A stretch of DNA of 64,000 bases from Gemmobacter megaterium (GCF_900156815.1 NZ_FTOT01000005.1:248001-312000), one strand, 5' to 3'; numbered from the stretch's first letter, positions 9,829 to 20,079 are shown. The notes: generated by a model from the letters alone, not told the origin. Translations and numbers: made by a program.

Positions 9829-9857
9829 CAAAGCGGGGGCCAAGGCCCCCGCTTTCC
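9829..9857. terminator. bidirectional terminator between clpB and murJ
   Basis: AAAGCGGGGGC pairs with GCCCCCGCTTT across a CAAG loop. The stem is perfect and flanked by A and T runs on opposite sides, so it can stop both clpB (plus) and murJ (minus), whose coding regions end at 9824 and 9860. Confidence 0.85.
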
Positions 9858-9859
9858 CA

Positions 9860-11401
9860 TCACCCACGGCGCAGCGCGCTGCGGAAATCCGCCATGCGAA
9901 ACGCGCCGATCAGCAGGCCGATGGCGAAATAGCTGAAAATCCCGATCCCGCACAGCACCGCAAGCGCGACATAGCGCCAACCGGCCATGCCCAGCCCCGG
10001 CCCCAGCACCACCTGCGCGCCCCACAAGACCGCCCCCATGGCAAGCGCGGCCAGAATGATGCGCCAGACCCGGCCGCGCAGCCGGTCATCGGCACGGGCT
10101 TCGGGCCCCATGCCGCGCGTGCCCAGCCAAAGCTGGAACAGCATGAACCAGCCCGAAACCGTGGTCGCCAGCGCAGCCGCGGAAAAGCCGATCAGCGGCA
10201 TCAGCCCGACGGCAAGCCCCACATTCACCAGCATCGACACGACCGCATAGCGGAACGGGCGGCGCGTATCCTCGCGGGCGTAGTACAATGGCTGCAAGGT
10301 CTTTTGCAGCACAAAGGCAGGCAGGCCCAGGCCATAGATCGCCAGGGCCAGGGCGGTATTGGCCACATCATCCGCGCCAAAGGCCCCCCGCCCGAACAAG
10401 ACGTCGATCAGCGGCAGGGCGATCATCACCAGCGCAACCGCCGCAGGCAAGGTCAGCGCCAGCGCGAACTCGGTCGCGCGGTTCAAAGAACCGCGCCCGC
10501 CCTCGGCATCCCCGGCACGCAAACGGCGCGACAGGTCCGGCAGCAGAACCGTGCCCACCGCAATGCCCACAACCCCAAGCGGCAACTGATACAGCCGGTC
10601 GGCATAGGACAGCCAGGCAACCGCACCATCGGTAAAGCTGGCCACCTGCCGCCCCACCAGCAGGTTGATCTGCACCACCCCGCCAGCAAGCACTGCGGGG
10701 GCCGCAATGACCGCCAGCCGCTTCAACTCCGGTGTCAGCCGTGGCACGCCCGGCATCAGGACAAAGCCCGCCCGCGCCGCGAAGATCCAGGTAAAGGCAA
10801 GCTGCGCCACACCCGAGACCGGCACAGTCCAGGCCAGGGTCAGCCCCATGTCCCACCCGGCCCGCTCTGCCAGCAGCATCGCCCCGATGAACATCAGGTT
10901 CATCAGCACTGGCACGAATGACGCCTCGGTGAACCGGCCAAAGGCGTTCAGCACACCAGAGAGCAAGGCAACGAGGCTGATGAACAGGATATAGACAAAG
11001 CCGATCCGCCCATACAGCACGGCCAGATCAAAACGCTCATCCCCGGCAAAACCCGCGGCCATGGCCCAGACGAGCCAAGGCATGGCCAGCGTGCCCAGAA
11101 TGGAAAATACCGTCAGCAAACCGACCATGCCGCTGAACGCATCGCGGGCAAAGCCGTGCGCATCCTCGCCCGCCTCCAGCTTTTTGGCGAACATCGGCAC
11201 AAAGGCCATGTTGAACGCGCCTTCGGCGAAGAAGCGGCGGAACATGTTGGGCAGCGAAAAGGCGATGAAGAACGCCTGCGCCACCGGCCCTGCCCCCAGA
11301 TAGGCCGCAATCAGCACATCGCGCGCGAACCCCGCGCCACGCGACACCAGCGTCCAGGCGCCCACCACAACAGCCGAACGGATCAATCGGATCGGTCTCA
11401 T
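9860..11401 (-). CDS. murJ: lipid II flippase MurJ
   Basis: A 513-residue MviN/MurJ-family inner-membrane protein with about 14 predicted helices that flips lipid II to the periplasm for peptidoglycan synthesis. The N-terminus (SAVVVGAWTLVSRGAGFARDVLIAAYLG, split over helix 1) carries the conserved SR..GF.RD signature, and FFIAFSLPNMFRRFFAEGAFNMAF is the family's second signature. Its start ATG overlaps the glnD stop as ATGA, so it is translationally coupled to glnD. The order PBP activator, glnD, murJ links nitrogen sensing to cell-wall genes only by position; glnD-murJ adjacency is common in alphaproteobacteria. Confidence 0.94.
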   Translation of the reverse strand: MRPIRLIRSAVVVGAWTLVSRGAGFARDVLIAAYLGAGPVAQAFFIAFSLPNMFRRFFAEGAFNMAFVPMFAKKLEAGEDAHGFARDAFSGMVGLLTVFSILGTLAMPWLVWAMAAGFAGDERFDLAVLYGRIGFVYILFISLVALLSGVLNAFGRFTEASFVPVLMNLMFIGAMLLAERAGWDMGLTLAWTVPVSGVAQLAFTWIFAARAGFVLMPGVPRLTPELKRLAVIAAPAVLAGGVVQINLLVGRQVASFTDGAVAWLSYADRLYQLPLGVVGIAVGTVLLPDLSRRLRAGDAEGGRGSLNRATEFALALTLPAAVALVMIALPLIDVLFGRGAFGADDVANTALALAIYGLGLPAFVLQKTLQPLYYAREDTRRPFRYAVVSMLVNVGLAVGLMPLIGFSAAALATTVSGWFMLFQLWLGTRGMGPEARADDRLRGRVWRIILAALAMGAVLWGAQVVLGPGLGMAGWRYVALAVLCGIGIFSYFAIGLLIGAFRMADFRSALRRG

Positions 11402-14223
11402 CCCTGTTTCGCCCGCTCCGCGCCTTCGGCAATGGCCTGTCGCAGCTTTTTCTCCAGCGATTCCTGCCGGGTCTTCTGATGCAGTTTCAGCCCGAACGCA
11501 TCCTTGACGTAAAAGCTGTCCACAACCTGCGCCCCAAAGGTCGCGATCACGGCGCTGGCAATGTAGATATTGTTGGCCGCGAGCGTCCGGGTCAGATCAT
11601 ACAACAGGCCGGGACGGTCACGGGTATCGACCTCGACGATGGTATAGATATCGGACCCTTCGTTGTCGAAGGTGATCGTGGTCGGAAACCGGAACGCGCG
11701 TTCCCGTTTTTTTACCTTGTCGCGGTCCTTCAGCGCCTCGCGCGCCACGACTTCCCCTTTGAGCGTCCGTTCGATCATCGAACGCAGGCGCGGCAGGCGA
11801 CTGACCTCGTAGGGATGGCCATCGGTGTCCTGAATCCAGAACACCGCCGTGGCATAGCCGTCCTTTGACGTATAGGTCCGCGCATCGACGACATTCGCGC
11901 CGACCAGCGCAAGCGCGCCTGCAAGACGGCTGAATATGCCGGGGTGATCTTCCAGCACAAAGGCGGCGCGGGTGGCATCATGGCCCTCTTCGGGGTGCAG
12001 GTCTATGCGCACCTCGTCTGTCCCGATCCCGCGCAGAAGGCGTGCGAACACGACATGCGTTTCGGTCGGCAGGCCCTGCCAGTAGGGGCCATAGTGGCGG
12101 TCGGTCTCGGCCTTCAACTCGCCGCGCGTCCAGTCGGACAGCGCCTCGCGCAGGGCGCGCTTGGCCTCGTTCTCGCGCATCGACCGGCTGACCGCCTCCA
12201 GCCCGTTTTCCAGCGCATCGGCAGTCGCCCGGTGCAACTGGCGTAGCAACGTGGCCTTCCAGTTGTTCCAGGTGTTCGGCCCTACACCGCGAATATCGCA
12301 GACCGTCAGCACGGTCAGCAGATCCAGCCGTTTGCGGCTGGCGACCATGCGGGCAAAGCTGCGCACCGTGCGCGGATCGGCAATGTCACGCTTTTGCGCG
12401 GTGTCCGACATCAGCAGGTGATAGCGCACCAGCCATTCGACCGTTTCGCAATCCTCGGCATTCAGCCCCAGGCGGGGCGCCACACGGCGCGCGATCTGGG
12501 CACCCAGAATTGCGTGATCCTCGGGCCGTCCCTTGCCGATATCATGCAACAGCAAGGCGACATACAGCACCTTGCGATTCACACCCGCCTTGAGGATGCC
12601 GGACGACAGCGGGTGTTCCTCGACCAGTTCGCCCCGTTCGATGCGGTCCAGAATGCTGATGCACTGGATGATATGTTCGTCCACCGTATAGTGGTGATAG
12701 ACGTTGAACTGCATCATCGCCACGATGGGCTCGAATTCGGGGATAAAGGCAGACAGGACGCCAAGCTCGTTCATCCGGCGCAGCGCGCGCTCCGGGTTGC
12801 CGTGCCGGAGCATCAGGTCCAGAAAGATGTGCTGCGCCTCCGGGGTCTGGCGCATCTCGTCGTCAATCAGGTGCAGGTTCGCCGTCACCAGCCGCATCGC
12901 ATCGGGATGAATCAACAGGCCCGTGCGCAGCCCCTCGTCGAACAGGCGCAACAGGTTGAGCTTGTCGGCCACGAAATCGACAGGATCATTCACCGTCAGA
13001 CGGCCGTGCAGCACCTTGTAGCCTGTGCGCACCTTGCGACGACGCTTCAGAATCCCTTCCAGCAGCGGCGCCTTCTTGACGTGGCGAGCCTCCAGTGCGG
13101 TCAGGAAGATGCGGGTCAACTCGCCAACGCGGGTGGCGTGGCGGAAATAATCCTGCATGAAATGCTCGACCGCCCGCCGGCCCAGCCCGTCTTCGTATCC
13201 CATGCGCTCGGCAACCTCGACCTGCATGTCGAAGGTCAGCTGATCCATCGCCCGCCCCGCGATGTAATGCAGGTGGCAACGGACCGACCACAAGAAAGTC
13301 TCGGCGGCGCGAAAACGGTAATATTCCTCGGGCGAGAACAGGCCATGCTGCACCAGCCCCGCCGCACTTTCCGACCCGTGCAGATACTTGCCGATCCAGT
13401 ACAGCGTCTGAAGGTCGCGCAGGCCGCCCTTGCCCTCCTTGACGTTGGGTTCCAGCATATAGCGCTGGCCCCCCTGCTTGCGGTGGCGCTCGGTCCTTTC
13501 GGCCAGCTTGGCCTCGATGAACTGCGGTGCGCTGGTGGCAAACAGATCGCGGTGCAATAGCAGGTGCAGTTCTTCGGCCAGCCCCCGGTCGCCGGTGATG
13601 AACCGCTTTTCCAGCAAGGCGGTGCGGATTGTCATGTCCTCTTGCGCCAGCCGCAGGCAGTCCTTGATCGTCCGGCTGGCATGGCCAACCTTCAACCGCA
13701 GATCCCACAGCATGTAGAGCATGGATTCGATCACGCTTTCGGCCCAGGGCGTGATCTTCCAGGGGGTCAGGAACAGCAGGTCGACATCGGACTGCGGCGC
13801 CATTTCGGCCCGGCCATAGCCGCCAACCGCCAACACCGACAGCCGCTCTGCCATGGTCGGCACCGGCACCGGATGCAACTGGGTGGTCGCCATTTCGAAG
13901 GCGACCCCGACCAGAAGATCCGTCAACAGTGACTGCGCCCCGACCAGCCCCCGCGCTGCACGGGGGGCAGCGCCAAATGCCTCGGCCAGGCGCGCATTGC
14001 CCTGCGCCTGCGCCTGCGCCAGATGGCGCACGACAAGCCCGCGCAGCGCCGGGGCATCCACCGTTGGCGCGGCCCCTGCCAGATCTGCAAGAATGGCGGC
14101 CCTCAGGGCCGCCACGTCGATCAGTTCTTCGGACGCACAGGGATTGCGGTTGTCGTCGGACAGAATAAGCGGGGGCCGGGGTTCAGAACCCGGAACCGCC
14201 GAAGCTTCTTTGGGCAGGATCAA
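11398..14223 (-). CDS. glnD: [protein-PII] uridylyltransferase / uridylyl-removing enzyme
   Basis: The bifunctional nitrogen sensor that uridylylates P-II at Tyr51 under low glutamine and removes UMP under high glutamine. Up to 941 residues: nucleotidyltransferase domain with GGYGRAEMAPQSDVDLLFL near residue 135, a GlnE-like helical region, an HD domain with LLHDIGKG near residue 555, and two C-terminal ACT domains near 755 and 865 (DHPGIFSRLAGAL; DRPGLLYDLTRTL) that bind glutamine. The start is uncertain: the longest frame opens with TTG at 14223, overlapping the upstream gene by 41 bp, and a GTG at 14115 is an alternative. The substrate glnK is at the left end of the window. Confidence 0.94.
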   Translation of the reverse strand: MILPKEASAVPGSEPRPPLILSDDNRNPCASEELIDVAALRAAILADLAGAAPTVDAPALRGLVVRHLAQAQAQGNARLAEAFGAAPRAARGLVGAQSLLTDLLVGVAFEMATTQLHPVPVPTMAERLSVLAVGGYGRAEMAPQSDVDLLFLTPWKITPWAESVIESMLYMLWDLRLKVGHASRTIKDCLRLAQEDMTIRTALLEKRFITGDRGLAEELHLLLHRDLFATSAPQFIEAKLAERTERHRKQGGQRYMLEPNVKEGKGGLRDLQTLYWIGKYLHGSESAAGLVQHGLFSPEEYYRFRAAETFLWSVRCHLHYIAGRAMDQLTFDMQVEVAERMGYEDGLGRRAVEHFMQDYFRHATRVGELTRIFLTALEARHVKKAPLLEGILKRRRKVRTGYKVLHGRLTVNDPVDFVADKLNLLRLFDEGLRTGLLIHPDAMRLVTANLHLIDDEMRQTPEAQHIFLDLMLRHGNPERALRRMNELGVLSAFIPEFEPIVAMMQFNVYHHYTVDEHIIQCISILDRIERGELVEEHPLSSGILKAGVNRKVLYVALLLHDIGKGRPEDHAILGAQIARRVAPRLGLNAEDCETVEWLVRYHLLMSDTAQKRDIADPRTVRSFARMVASRKRLDLLTVLTVCDIRGVGPNTWNNWKATLLRQLHRATADALENGLEAVSRSMRENEAKRALREALSDWTRGELKAETDRHYGPYWQGLPTETHVVFARLLRGIGTDEVRIDLHPEEGHDATRAAFVLEDHPGIFSRLAGALALVGANVVDARTYTSKDGYATAVFWIQDTDGHPYEVSRLPRLRSMIERTLKGEVVAREALKDRDKVKKRERAFRFPTTITFDNEGSDIYTIVEVDTRDRPGLLYDLTRTLAANNIYIASAVIATFGAQVVDSFYVKDAFGLKLHQKTRQESLEKKLRQAIAEGAERAKQG

Positions 14224-15358
14224 TCACGACCACCTGTCTGTTGCGAATCTCGGCCACCGCCAGCGCCCGTTCATTGGTCCCGTCGGACTTCAGCCGGAAC
14301 ACGCCGCCGACCCCGGCAAACCCGGCCGATTGCGTCAGCGACGCCGTGGTCAGCGCATCGCTGCGTCCCGACCGGATCAGCGCACCGACAGCCGCGATGC
14401 CATCATAGGCCAGCCCGGCAATCGGGTGCGGCGCAGACCCATAGGCCGCCTGATAGCGCGCCTGGAATGCCTGGTACAATGCCGGATCGGGCAGTGCGAA
14501 CCAGCCGCCCTGAACGCCCGGCAAGGCAAGCGTGGCCTGCGGAATGTCCCAGCGGGTCAGGCCCAGATAGCGCGCCTGATCCGGTGAAAGCCCCTGATCC
14601 CGCAGCATCTGCGTCATCAACGGCAGCGAACCGGCGGTATCAGCGGTAAAGAACAGCGCATCGGCGCCTGTGGCCCGTGCATTCGCAACGATCTGCGGCG
14701 CGGCCTGGATGACCTCGTTCTGACCAAAGGCATAGCCCATGGTCGAGACCAGCGTCGAGCCGGTACCGGACACCGCACGCGCGATCGCGGCACGCCCGGC
14801 TTCGCCCGCCGGGGTCCGCTCATGCACGATCATCACACGCCTCTGGCCCTGCGCGGCGGCATAGCGCACCAGCCGGCTGGCAGTATTGTCGAAGGTCGGG
14901 CCAAGGACGAAAACATTTGCCCCGGCAATGTCGGTATTGTTCGAGAAGCTGAGAACATTGACGCCTTGTGCCGCGACCGCAACGCCTGTGGCATTCGCTT
15001 CCTGCGCGAAAACGGGCCCAAGAATCACCCGCGCACCATCGGCAACGGCGCGTTGCGCAATGGCCCCGGCTTCGGCAGCCTGCCCAGAGGTCTGATAGAC
15101 CCGCAAGTCGATGGCGACGCCACCAAGATCCGCAATTGCAAGCCGGGCCGCATTCTCCAGGGACTGCGCCAGCAACTGGTCGGTCTGCTGTCCCGAAGCC
15201 CCCGGAACCATCAATGCGACAGGAACCGGGGCGCTGGTATCAATCGCCGGGCCGGTGGAGGTCATGCCGACAGGGTCGCAAGCCGCCAGGGCCAGCGCGG
15301 TCAGGGCAAGGCCAAATCTGCCCAACGACTTGCGGGCACGATGCAAAACAGCGATCAT
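14183..15358 (-). CDS. penicillin-binding protein activator lipoprotein (LpoA-like)
   Basis: A 391-residue lipoprotein with a signal peptide and lipobox LAAC (Cys near residue 27), followed by a periplasmic-binding-protein type 1 fold (Peripla_BP_6/LivJ-like: ILGPVFAQEANATGVAVAAQ, VMIVHERTPAG). E. coli LpoA has the same C-terminal fold and activates PBP1A. As in E. coli (yraM/lpoA beside yraL/rsmI and yraN), this gene lies back to back with rsmI-yraN, which strongly supports the assignment. It lacks the N-terminal TPR domain of gamma-proteobacterial LpoA, so its partner may differ. It heads a minus-strand operon with glnD and murJ. Confidence 0.85.
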   Translation of the reverse strand: MIAVLHRARKSLGRFGLALTALALAACDPVGMTSTGPAIDTSAPVPVALMVPGASGQQTDQLLAQSLENAARLAIADLGGVAIDLRVYQTSGQAAEAGAIAQRAVADGARVILGPVFAQEANATGVAVAAQGVNVLSFSNNTDIAGANVFVLGPTFDNTASRLVRYAAAQGQRRVMIVHERTPAGEAGRAAIARAVSGTGSTLVSTMGYAFGQNEVIQAAPQIVANARATGADALFFTADTAGSLPLMTQMLRDQGLSPDQARYLGLTRWDIPQATLALPGVQGGWFALPDPALYQAFQARYQAAYGSAPHPIAGLAYDGIAAVGALIRSGRSDALTTASLTQSAGFAGVGGVFRLKSDGTNERALAVAEIRNRQVVVIDPAQRSFGGSGF

Positions 15359-15445
15359 TCATACTCCCCCGAAGTGATGCGGTCGGTACCCGGACCCTAG
15401 GCGCTTCCGGCTGCGAAGTAAACTTGCCACGACCGGAAGGACAAG

Positions 15446-16333
15446 ATGAGCGACGACATTCCGCCGACCAGAGCCGGTGCCCGCAAACCCGAGCCGGGAC
15501 TGCACATGATCGCAACGCCGATCGGGGCTGCCCGCGATATCACCCTGCGCGCGCTGGATATTCTGGCCTCGGCCGATGTTCTGGCCGCCGAGGACACCCG
15601 CACCCTGCGCCATCTGATGGAGATCCATGGCATCCCGGTCGCGGGGCGGGTGATGATCCCCTATCACGATCACAACGGCGATGCGGCCCGCCCGCGCATC
15701 CTTGCGGCGCTGGCAGAGGGTAAATCGGTCGCCTATGCCTCCGAGGCAGGCACGCCCCTTGTCGCGGACCCCGGAATGAAGCTGGCCAGAGCCGTCATGG
15801 ACGCAGGCCACCGCGTGCTGGCGGCGCCCGGCCCCTCCGCTGTCCTGGCGGCGCTGACCGTTGCCGGCCTGCCGACGGACCGCTTTCTGTTCGCCGGCTT
15901 TCCGCCGACAGGCGCGGGCGCCCGCCGGAGCTGGATGGCAGAACTTTCCACCATCCCGGCGACCCTCGTGATCTATGAAAGCCCGAAACGCGTTAGCAGA
16001 ACATTAGGGGAATTGCGCAATAGTCTGGGCACGACACGGGAAGCCGCCCTGTGCCGCGAACTCACGAAGCGATTCGAGGAGGTGACGCGCGGCACACTGG
16101 AAGAACTTGCCGAGCGTTTCGCAGATCAGGAGCTGAAGGGGGAAATCGTGCTTGTGATCGACCGTGGGGTCGTGGCGACCCCATCGCAGGACGATGTTGA
16201 ACAAGCGCTGCGCAATGCCTTGGCCTTGCCGGGGGCACGGGTCAAGGATGTGGCGGCCGAAGTCGCCCTGCGTTTTGGCCTCGCCCGGCGTGACCTGTAC
16301 CAGATGGCCCTGAAGCTGGCCGAACGGGAGTGA
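15446..16333 (+). CDS. rsmI: 16S rRNA (cytidine(1402)-2'-O)-methyltransferase
   Basis: A 295-residue SAM-dependent tetrapyrrole-methylase-fold enzyme that methylates C1402 in the decoding centre. Family motifs: MIATPIGAARDITLRALD (the usual ATPIGNL... N-terminal strand), DVLAAEDTRTLRHL, SEAGTPLVADPG and FAGFPP. The ATG at 15446 follows GGAAGGAC. It is divergent from the LpoA-like gene (87-bp spacer), and yraN begins just after its stop. Confidence 0.93.
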   Translation: MSDDIPPTRAGARKPEPGLHMIATPIGAARDITLRALDILASADVLAAEDTRTLRHLMEIHGIPVAGRVMIPYHDHNGDAARPRILAALAEGKSVAYASEAGTPLVADPGMKLARAVMDAGHRVLAAPGPSAVLAALTVAGLPTDRFLFAGFPPTGAGARRSWMAELSTIPATLVIYESPKRVSRTLGELRNSLGTTREAALCRELTKRFEEVTRGTLEELAERFADQELKGEIVLVIDRGVVATPSQDDVEQALRNALALPGARVKDVAAEVALRFGLARRDLYQMALKLAERE

Positions 16334-16338
16334 CTGGA

Positions 16339-16692
16339 ATGAGCGGACTGGTCGGATATCTTTCAGGCGTGGCAGCCGAAGGCTCCGTTGAACGCCACTA
16401 TGCAGCATCGGGGCGCCGGATTGCAGCACGGCGCTGGCGCGGCCAGTGGGGTGAGATCGACCTGATCGCAAGAGAGGGCGAGACCGTTATATTCATCGAG
16501 GTGAAGAAATCCAGCACCCACGCCCGCGCGGCGGAACGCCTGCGCCCTCGTCAGGTGGCGCGAATCTGGGCGGCTGCGTCCGAGTTTCTTGACGGCGAGC
16601 CGCGCGGCTCACTGACCGATGTCCGGTTTGATGTCGCCCTGGTCGATTCACTGGGCCGGATCGAAATCCGCGAGAATGCGTATGCTGCCTGA
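16339..16692 (+). CDS. YraN/UPF0102 family endonuclease-like protein
   Basis: A 117-residue protein with the restriction-endonuclease-like UPF0102 core: RHYAASG, then [27 protein letters not shown] containing the D...E.K catalytic pattern. The function is unproven in most bacteria. The ATG at 16339 is chosen because GGGAG precedes it by eight bases; a GTG at 16330 overlapping the rsmI stop is possible. The rsmI-yraN coupling is conserved widely. Confidence 0.88.
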   Translation: MSGLVGYLSGVAAEGSVERHYAASGRRIAARRWRGQWGEIDLIAREGETVIFIEVKKSSTHARAAERLRPRQVARIWAAASEFLDGEPRGSLTDVRFDVALVDSLGRIEIRENAYAA

Positions 16693-16754
16693 GCCTGCCT
16701 TGCATCACGCCCTGCGCTGGACCATCTAGGTGCAGGCGCATTGCGGAGGGAACG

Positions 16755-17699
16755 ATGAAGGTAGCCTTGCAGATGGATCCGATCGGATCGGTCAACATCG
16801 ACGCGGACAGCACGTTCCGCATCGGACTGGAGGCGCAGGAGCGGGGGCATTCCCTGTTCTACTACACGCCCGACAGGCTGGCGTTTTCCGAAGGTCGCGT
16901 TACCGCGCGGGGCTGGCCGATCGAATTGCGCCGCGTCAAGGGCGACCATGTGACATTCGGCCCCGAAACAGAGGTTGATCTCGGCGACTTCGACGTGGTC
17001 TGGCTGCGCCAGGATCCGCCGTTCGACATGGGCTATATCACCACGACGCACATTCTGGAGATGATCCACCCCAAGACGCTCGTGGTGAATGATCCGTTCT
17101 GGGTGCGCAACAGCCCCGAAAAACTTCTGGTGCTGCAATTCCCGGATCTGACCCCGCCGACCACCATCGCACGTGATCTTGCGACCATTCGTGGCTTCAA
17201 GCAGAAGCATGGCGACATCATCCTGAAGCCGCTTTATGGCAATGGCGGCGCCGGGGTTTTCCGTCTGGACGAGAACGACCGCAATCTTTCATCGCTGTAC
17301 GAGCTTTTCACGGGGATGAGCCGCGAGCCGATGATCGTGCAGAAATTCCTGCCCGCAGTCTCCAAGGGCGACAAGCGGGTGATACTTGTCGATGGCGAGG
17401 CGGTGGGCGCAATCAACCGGGTTCCTCAGGCAGGCGAGACACGGTCGAACATGCATGTCGGCGGCCGCCCGGAGCCGGTCGGCCTGACCGATCGGGATCG
17501 TGAAATCTGCGCGCGTATCGGCCCGTTGTTGCGCGACAAGGGGCAGGTTTTTGTCGGCATCGACGTGATCGGCGACTGGCTGACCGAGATCAACGTCACC
17601 TCGCCCACCGGCATCCAGGAACTGGAGCGGTTCGACGGCACGAACACCGCCGCCCTGATCTGGCAGGCGATCGAGCGCAGACGGGCCGCCCAGCGGTGA
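16755..17699 (+). CDS. gshB: glutathione synthetase
   Basis: A 314-residue ATP-grasp enzyme that joins gamma-glutamylcysteine and glycine. The N-terminal [20 protein letters not shown] is the GSH-S_N signature; the ATP-grasp part shows [20 protein letters not shown] and [21 protein letters not shown] (metal-binding E and N). The length is normal. The start follows GGAGGGA. It lies 62 bp after yraN and overlaps the following esterase start by GTGA. Confidence 0.95.
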   Translation: MKVALQMDPIGSVNIDADSTFRIGLEAQERGHSLFYYTPDRLAFSEGRVTARGWPIELRRVKGDHVTFGPETEVDLGDFDVVWLRQDPPFDMGYITTTHILEMIHPKTLVVNDPFWVRNSPEKLLVLQFPDLTPPTTIARDLATIRGFKQKHGDIILKPLYGNGGAGVFRLDENDRNLSSLYELFTGMSREPMIVQKFLPAVSKGDKRVILVDGEAVGAINRVPQAGETRSNMHVGGRPEPVGLTDRDREICARIGPLLRDKGQVFVGIDVIGDWLTEINVTSPTGIQELERFDGTNTAALIWQAIERRRAAQR

Positions 17700-18595
17700 G
17701 CTTGCGGTTGGAGCTGCTTCGGCTCGGGCTGCGCTGGGGGGCGAAGCGGCGGATGTCCCGCGTCGCAACGCCCGTGCAGGCCCGCCAGCAGTTCCGGCAC
17801 CTGGCCCGGCACCTGCCGGAACCGCCGCATCTATTGCGGCTGCACATCGGCGGCATGGACCGGATCACCGCTGGCCCGGTTGACGAGCGGGCGGTGATCC
17901 TGTGGTGTCATGGCGGCGCCTATATCGTCGGGGGGCCCGGCACCCATGCGACGATGCTGGGCCGCCTGTCGCGCCTGTCGCGGCTTGCAGTGCTGGCGCC
18001 AGACTATCGCAAGGCGCCGGAACATCCTGCGCCGGCGGCCTTCGAGGATGTACGGGCGGCCCATGGGCAACTGGTCGCTCAGGGTTGGCCGCCGTCGCGG
18101 ATCGTGTTGGGCGGAGACAGCGCCGGTGGCGGATTGGCGTTGGCGTTGCTGGCCGATCTTTGCGCGCGCGGCCTGCGTCCGGCGTGTTGTATCGTCTTTT
18201 CCCCCTGGGCGGATATGACATTGTCGGGGGATAGTCTGCACCGCAACGGCGCGGCAGATCCGTTGCTGCCTGTACATCGGATCGAGGAGGCGCGCCGTCA
18301 CGTTCTGGGGGATCTGCGCCCTGACGACCCGCGCATTTCGCCGCTTCATGCGGTCTTCGACGCGCCGCCCCCTGTGCTGATCCAGGTCGGCAGCGACGAG
18401 ATTCTGCTGGATGATGCCCGGCGCATGGCGGAGCATCTGCACAAGGCGGGCGCCATGGTCACGCTGGAGGAATGGGCGCGCGCGCCTCACGTCTGGCAGA
18501 TGTTCGATGGCTGGCTGCCCGAGGCGCGGCGCGCGCTCTGGACTGCGGCGCGGTTTGCGGCCGATCACGCAGGTGTTTCGATTGCCAGCCGGTAG
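17696..18595 (+). CDS. alpha/beta hydrolase (HSL-type esterase/lipase)
   Basis: A 299-residue hormone-sensitive-lipase-family hydrolase. The oxyanion motif HGGAY is near residue 71, the nucleophile elbow GDSAGGG near 140, Asp in [10 protein letters not shown] and His in RAPHVWQMF complete the triad. The GTG start overlaps the gshB stop (GTGA), so the two are translationally coupled. The substrate is unknown; short-chain esters or peptides are typical. Its 3' end overlaps the convergent ComM-like gene by 31 bp. Confidence 0.85.
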   Translation: MSLRLELLRLGLRWGAKRRMSRVATPVQARQQFRHLARHLPEPPHLLRLHIGGMDRITAGPVDERAVILWCHGGAYIVGGPGTHATMLGRLSRLSRLAVLAPDYRKAPEHPAPAAFEDVRAAHGQLVAQGWPPSRIVLGGDSAGGGLALALLADLCARGLRPACCIVFSPWADMTLSGDSLHRNGAADPLLPVHRIEEARRHVLGDLRPDDPRISPLHAVFDAPPPVLIQVGSDEILLDDARRMAEHLHKAGAMVTLEEWARAPHVWQMFDGWLPEARRALWTAARFAADHAGVSIASR

Positions 18596-20079
18596 CCGAC
18601 CGCCTCTGCCACATGTGGCAGGCGGACATCCGCAGAGGCGTCCAGATCCGCAATGGTGCGTGCCACCCGCAGGACACGGTGATACCCGCGCGCCGACAGT
18701 CTGAACCGTTCGGCCACCCGCACCAGCAGGGCCTTGCCTTCGGCATCCGGGGCCGCGACCTGTTCCAGCAACGCGCCTTCGGCATCCGCATTGCCCCGCA
18801 CACCGGGATGCGCCTCGTAGCGATGCATCTGACGCAGACGCGCCGCCGCCACCCGCGCCGCAACCATGGCCGAGGTATCGCCCGACGCGGGCAGTTCCAG
18901 ATCCGAAAAGGCAACCGGCGGCACCTCCAGCCGCAGGTCGAACCGATCTATCAGCGGGCCGGAAATCCGGCCGAGATAGTCCTCGCCGCAGCCCGGCGCA
19001 CGCGAACAGGCGCGGGCGGCGTCGGCCAGGTGGCCGCAGCGGCAGGGGTTCGCCGCAGCCACCAGCAGAAACCGGCAGGGGTAGCGCACATGGGCATTCG
19101 CGCGTGCCACCATCACATCACCGGATTCGATCGGTTGGCGCAGCGTTTCCAGAACCGGGCGCGGAAACTCTGGCAATTCGTCCAGAAACAGCACCCCGTT
19201 GTGCGCAAGAGACACTTCGCCGGGCTTTGCGCCCCGCCCGCCACCGATGATGGCGGCCATCGACGCGGTATGATGCGGTTCGCGGAACGGTCGCGTCCGG
19301 CTGATCCCCCCTTCCGACAGCAAGCCCGCCAAGGAGTGGATCATCGAGGTTTCAAGCGCCTCCATCGGGGTCAGCGGCGGCAGGATACCCGGCAACCGCG
19401 CCGCGAGCATGGATTTTCCCGACCCCGGCGATCCCACCATCATCAGATGATGCCGACCCGCCGCTGCGATTTCCAGCGCACGTTTGGCGCGTTCCTGCCC
19501 CTTCACGTCACGCAGGTCGCGCGCGCTGGCCGGGATCGCCACCTCGCCTGCCGTGGCAACGGGCAAGACGATCTGGCCGGTGAAATGGCGCAACACCTCG
19601 GCCAGCGTGTCGGCGCCAAGGACATGCGCCGCCGTGACCCAGGCCGCCTCGGCTCCGCAGGCGCGGGGGCAGATCATGGTCTTGTCTGCCGCCGCCGCAG
19701 CGAGCGCCGCGGGCAACGCCCCCAGCACCGGCACCAACCGCCCGTCCAACGCCAGCTCCCCCAGCGCCACGGTGCCCTCGGCCGCCTCTTTCGGCACGAT
19801 GTCGAGTTCGGCCAACAGCGCCAGTGCGATGGCCAGGTCGAAATGCGACCCCTCTTTCGGCAGATCCGCAGGCGACAGGTTGATGGTTACCCGTTTCGAC
19901 GGCAAGGCAATGGCCATGGCATTCAGCGCAGCCTTGACCCGTTCGCGCGCTTCGGACACCGCCTTGTCGGGCAGGCCAACCACCCCGAACGACGGCATTC
20001 CCGGCACGACGGCACATTGCACCTCGACCAGGCGGGCCTCGACCCCCTCGAAGGCCACGGTGAAGGTCTTGGCCACCAT
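18565..20079 (-). CDS. comM: YifB/ComM family Mg-chelatase-like AAA+ ATPase
   Basis: A 504-residue protein. The N-terminal Lon-protease-like ChlI domain (MVAKTFTVAFEGVEARLVEV onwards) is followed by an AAA+ core with GSPGSGKSML and LFLDELPEF, and a C-terminal Mg_chelatase_C domain with CxCG zinc-type residues (CRCGHLADAARAC). In Vibrio and Haemophilus, ComM is a branch-migration helicase aiding natural transformation; distribution beyond competent species suggests a broader recombination role. The ATG at 20079 follows GGAGCAGGGA; a TTG 18 bp upstream is not needed. It is convergent with the esterase gene. Confidence 0.9.
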   Translation of the reverse strand: MVAKTFTVAFEGVEARLVEVQCAVVPGMPSFGVVGLPDKAVSEARERVKAALNAMAIALPSKRVTINLSPADLPKEGSHFDLAIALALLAELDIVPKEAAEGTVALGELALDGRLVPVLGALPAALAAAAADKTMICPRACGAEAAWVTAAHVLGADTLAEVLRHFTGQIVLPVATAGEVAIPASARDLRDVKGQERAKRALEIAAAGRHHLMMVGSPGSGKSMLAARLPGILPPLTPMEALETSMIHSLAGLLSEGGISRTRPFREPHHTASMAAIIGGGRGAKPGEVSLAHNGVLFLDELPEFPRPVLETLRQPIESGDVMVARANAHVRYPCRFLLVAAANPCRCGHLADAARACSRAPGCGEDYLGRISGPLIDRFDLRLEVPPVAFSDLELPASGDTSAMVAARVAAARLRQMHRYEAHPGVRGNADAEGALLEQVAAPDAEGKALLVRVAERFRLSARGYHRVLRVARTIADLDASADVRLPHVAEAVGYRLAIETPA

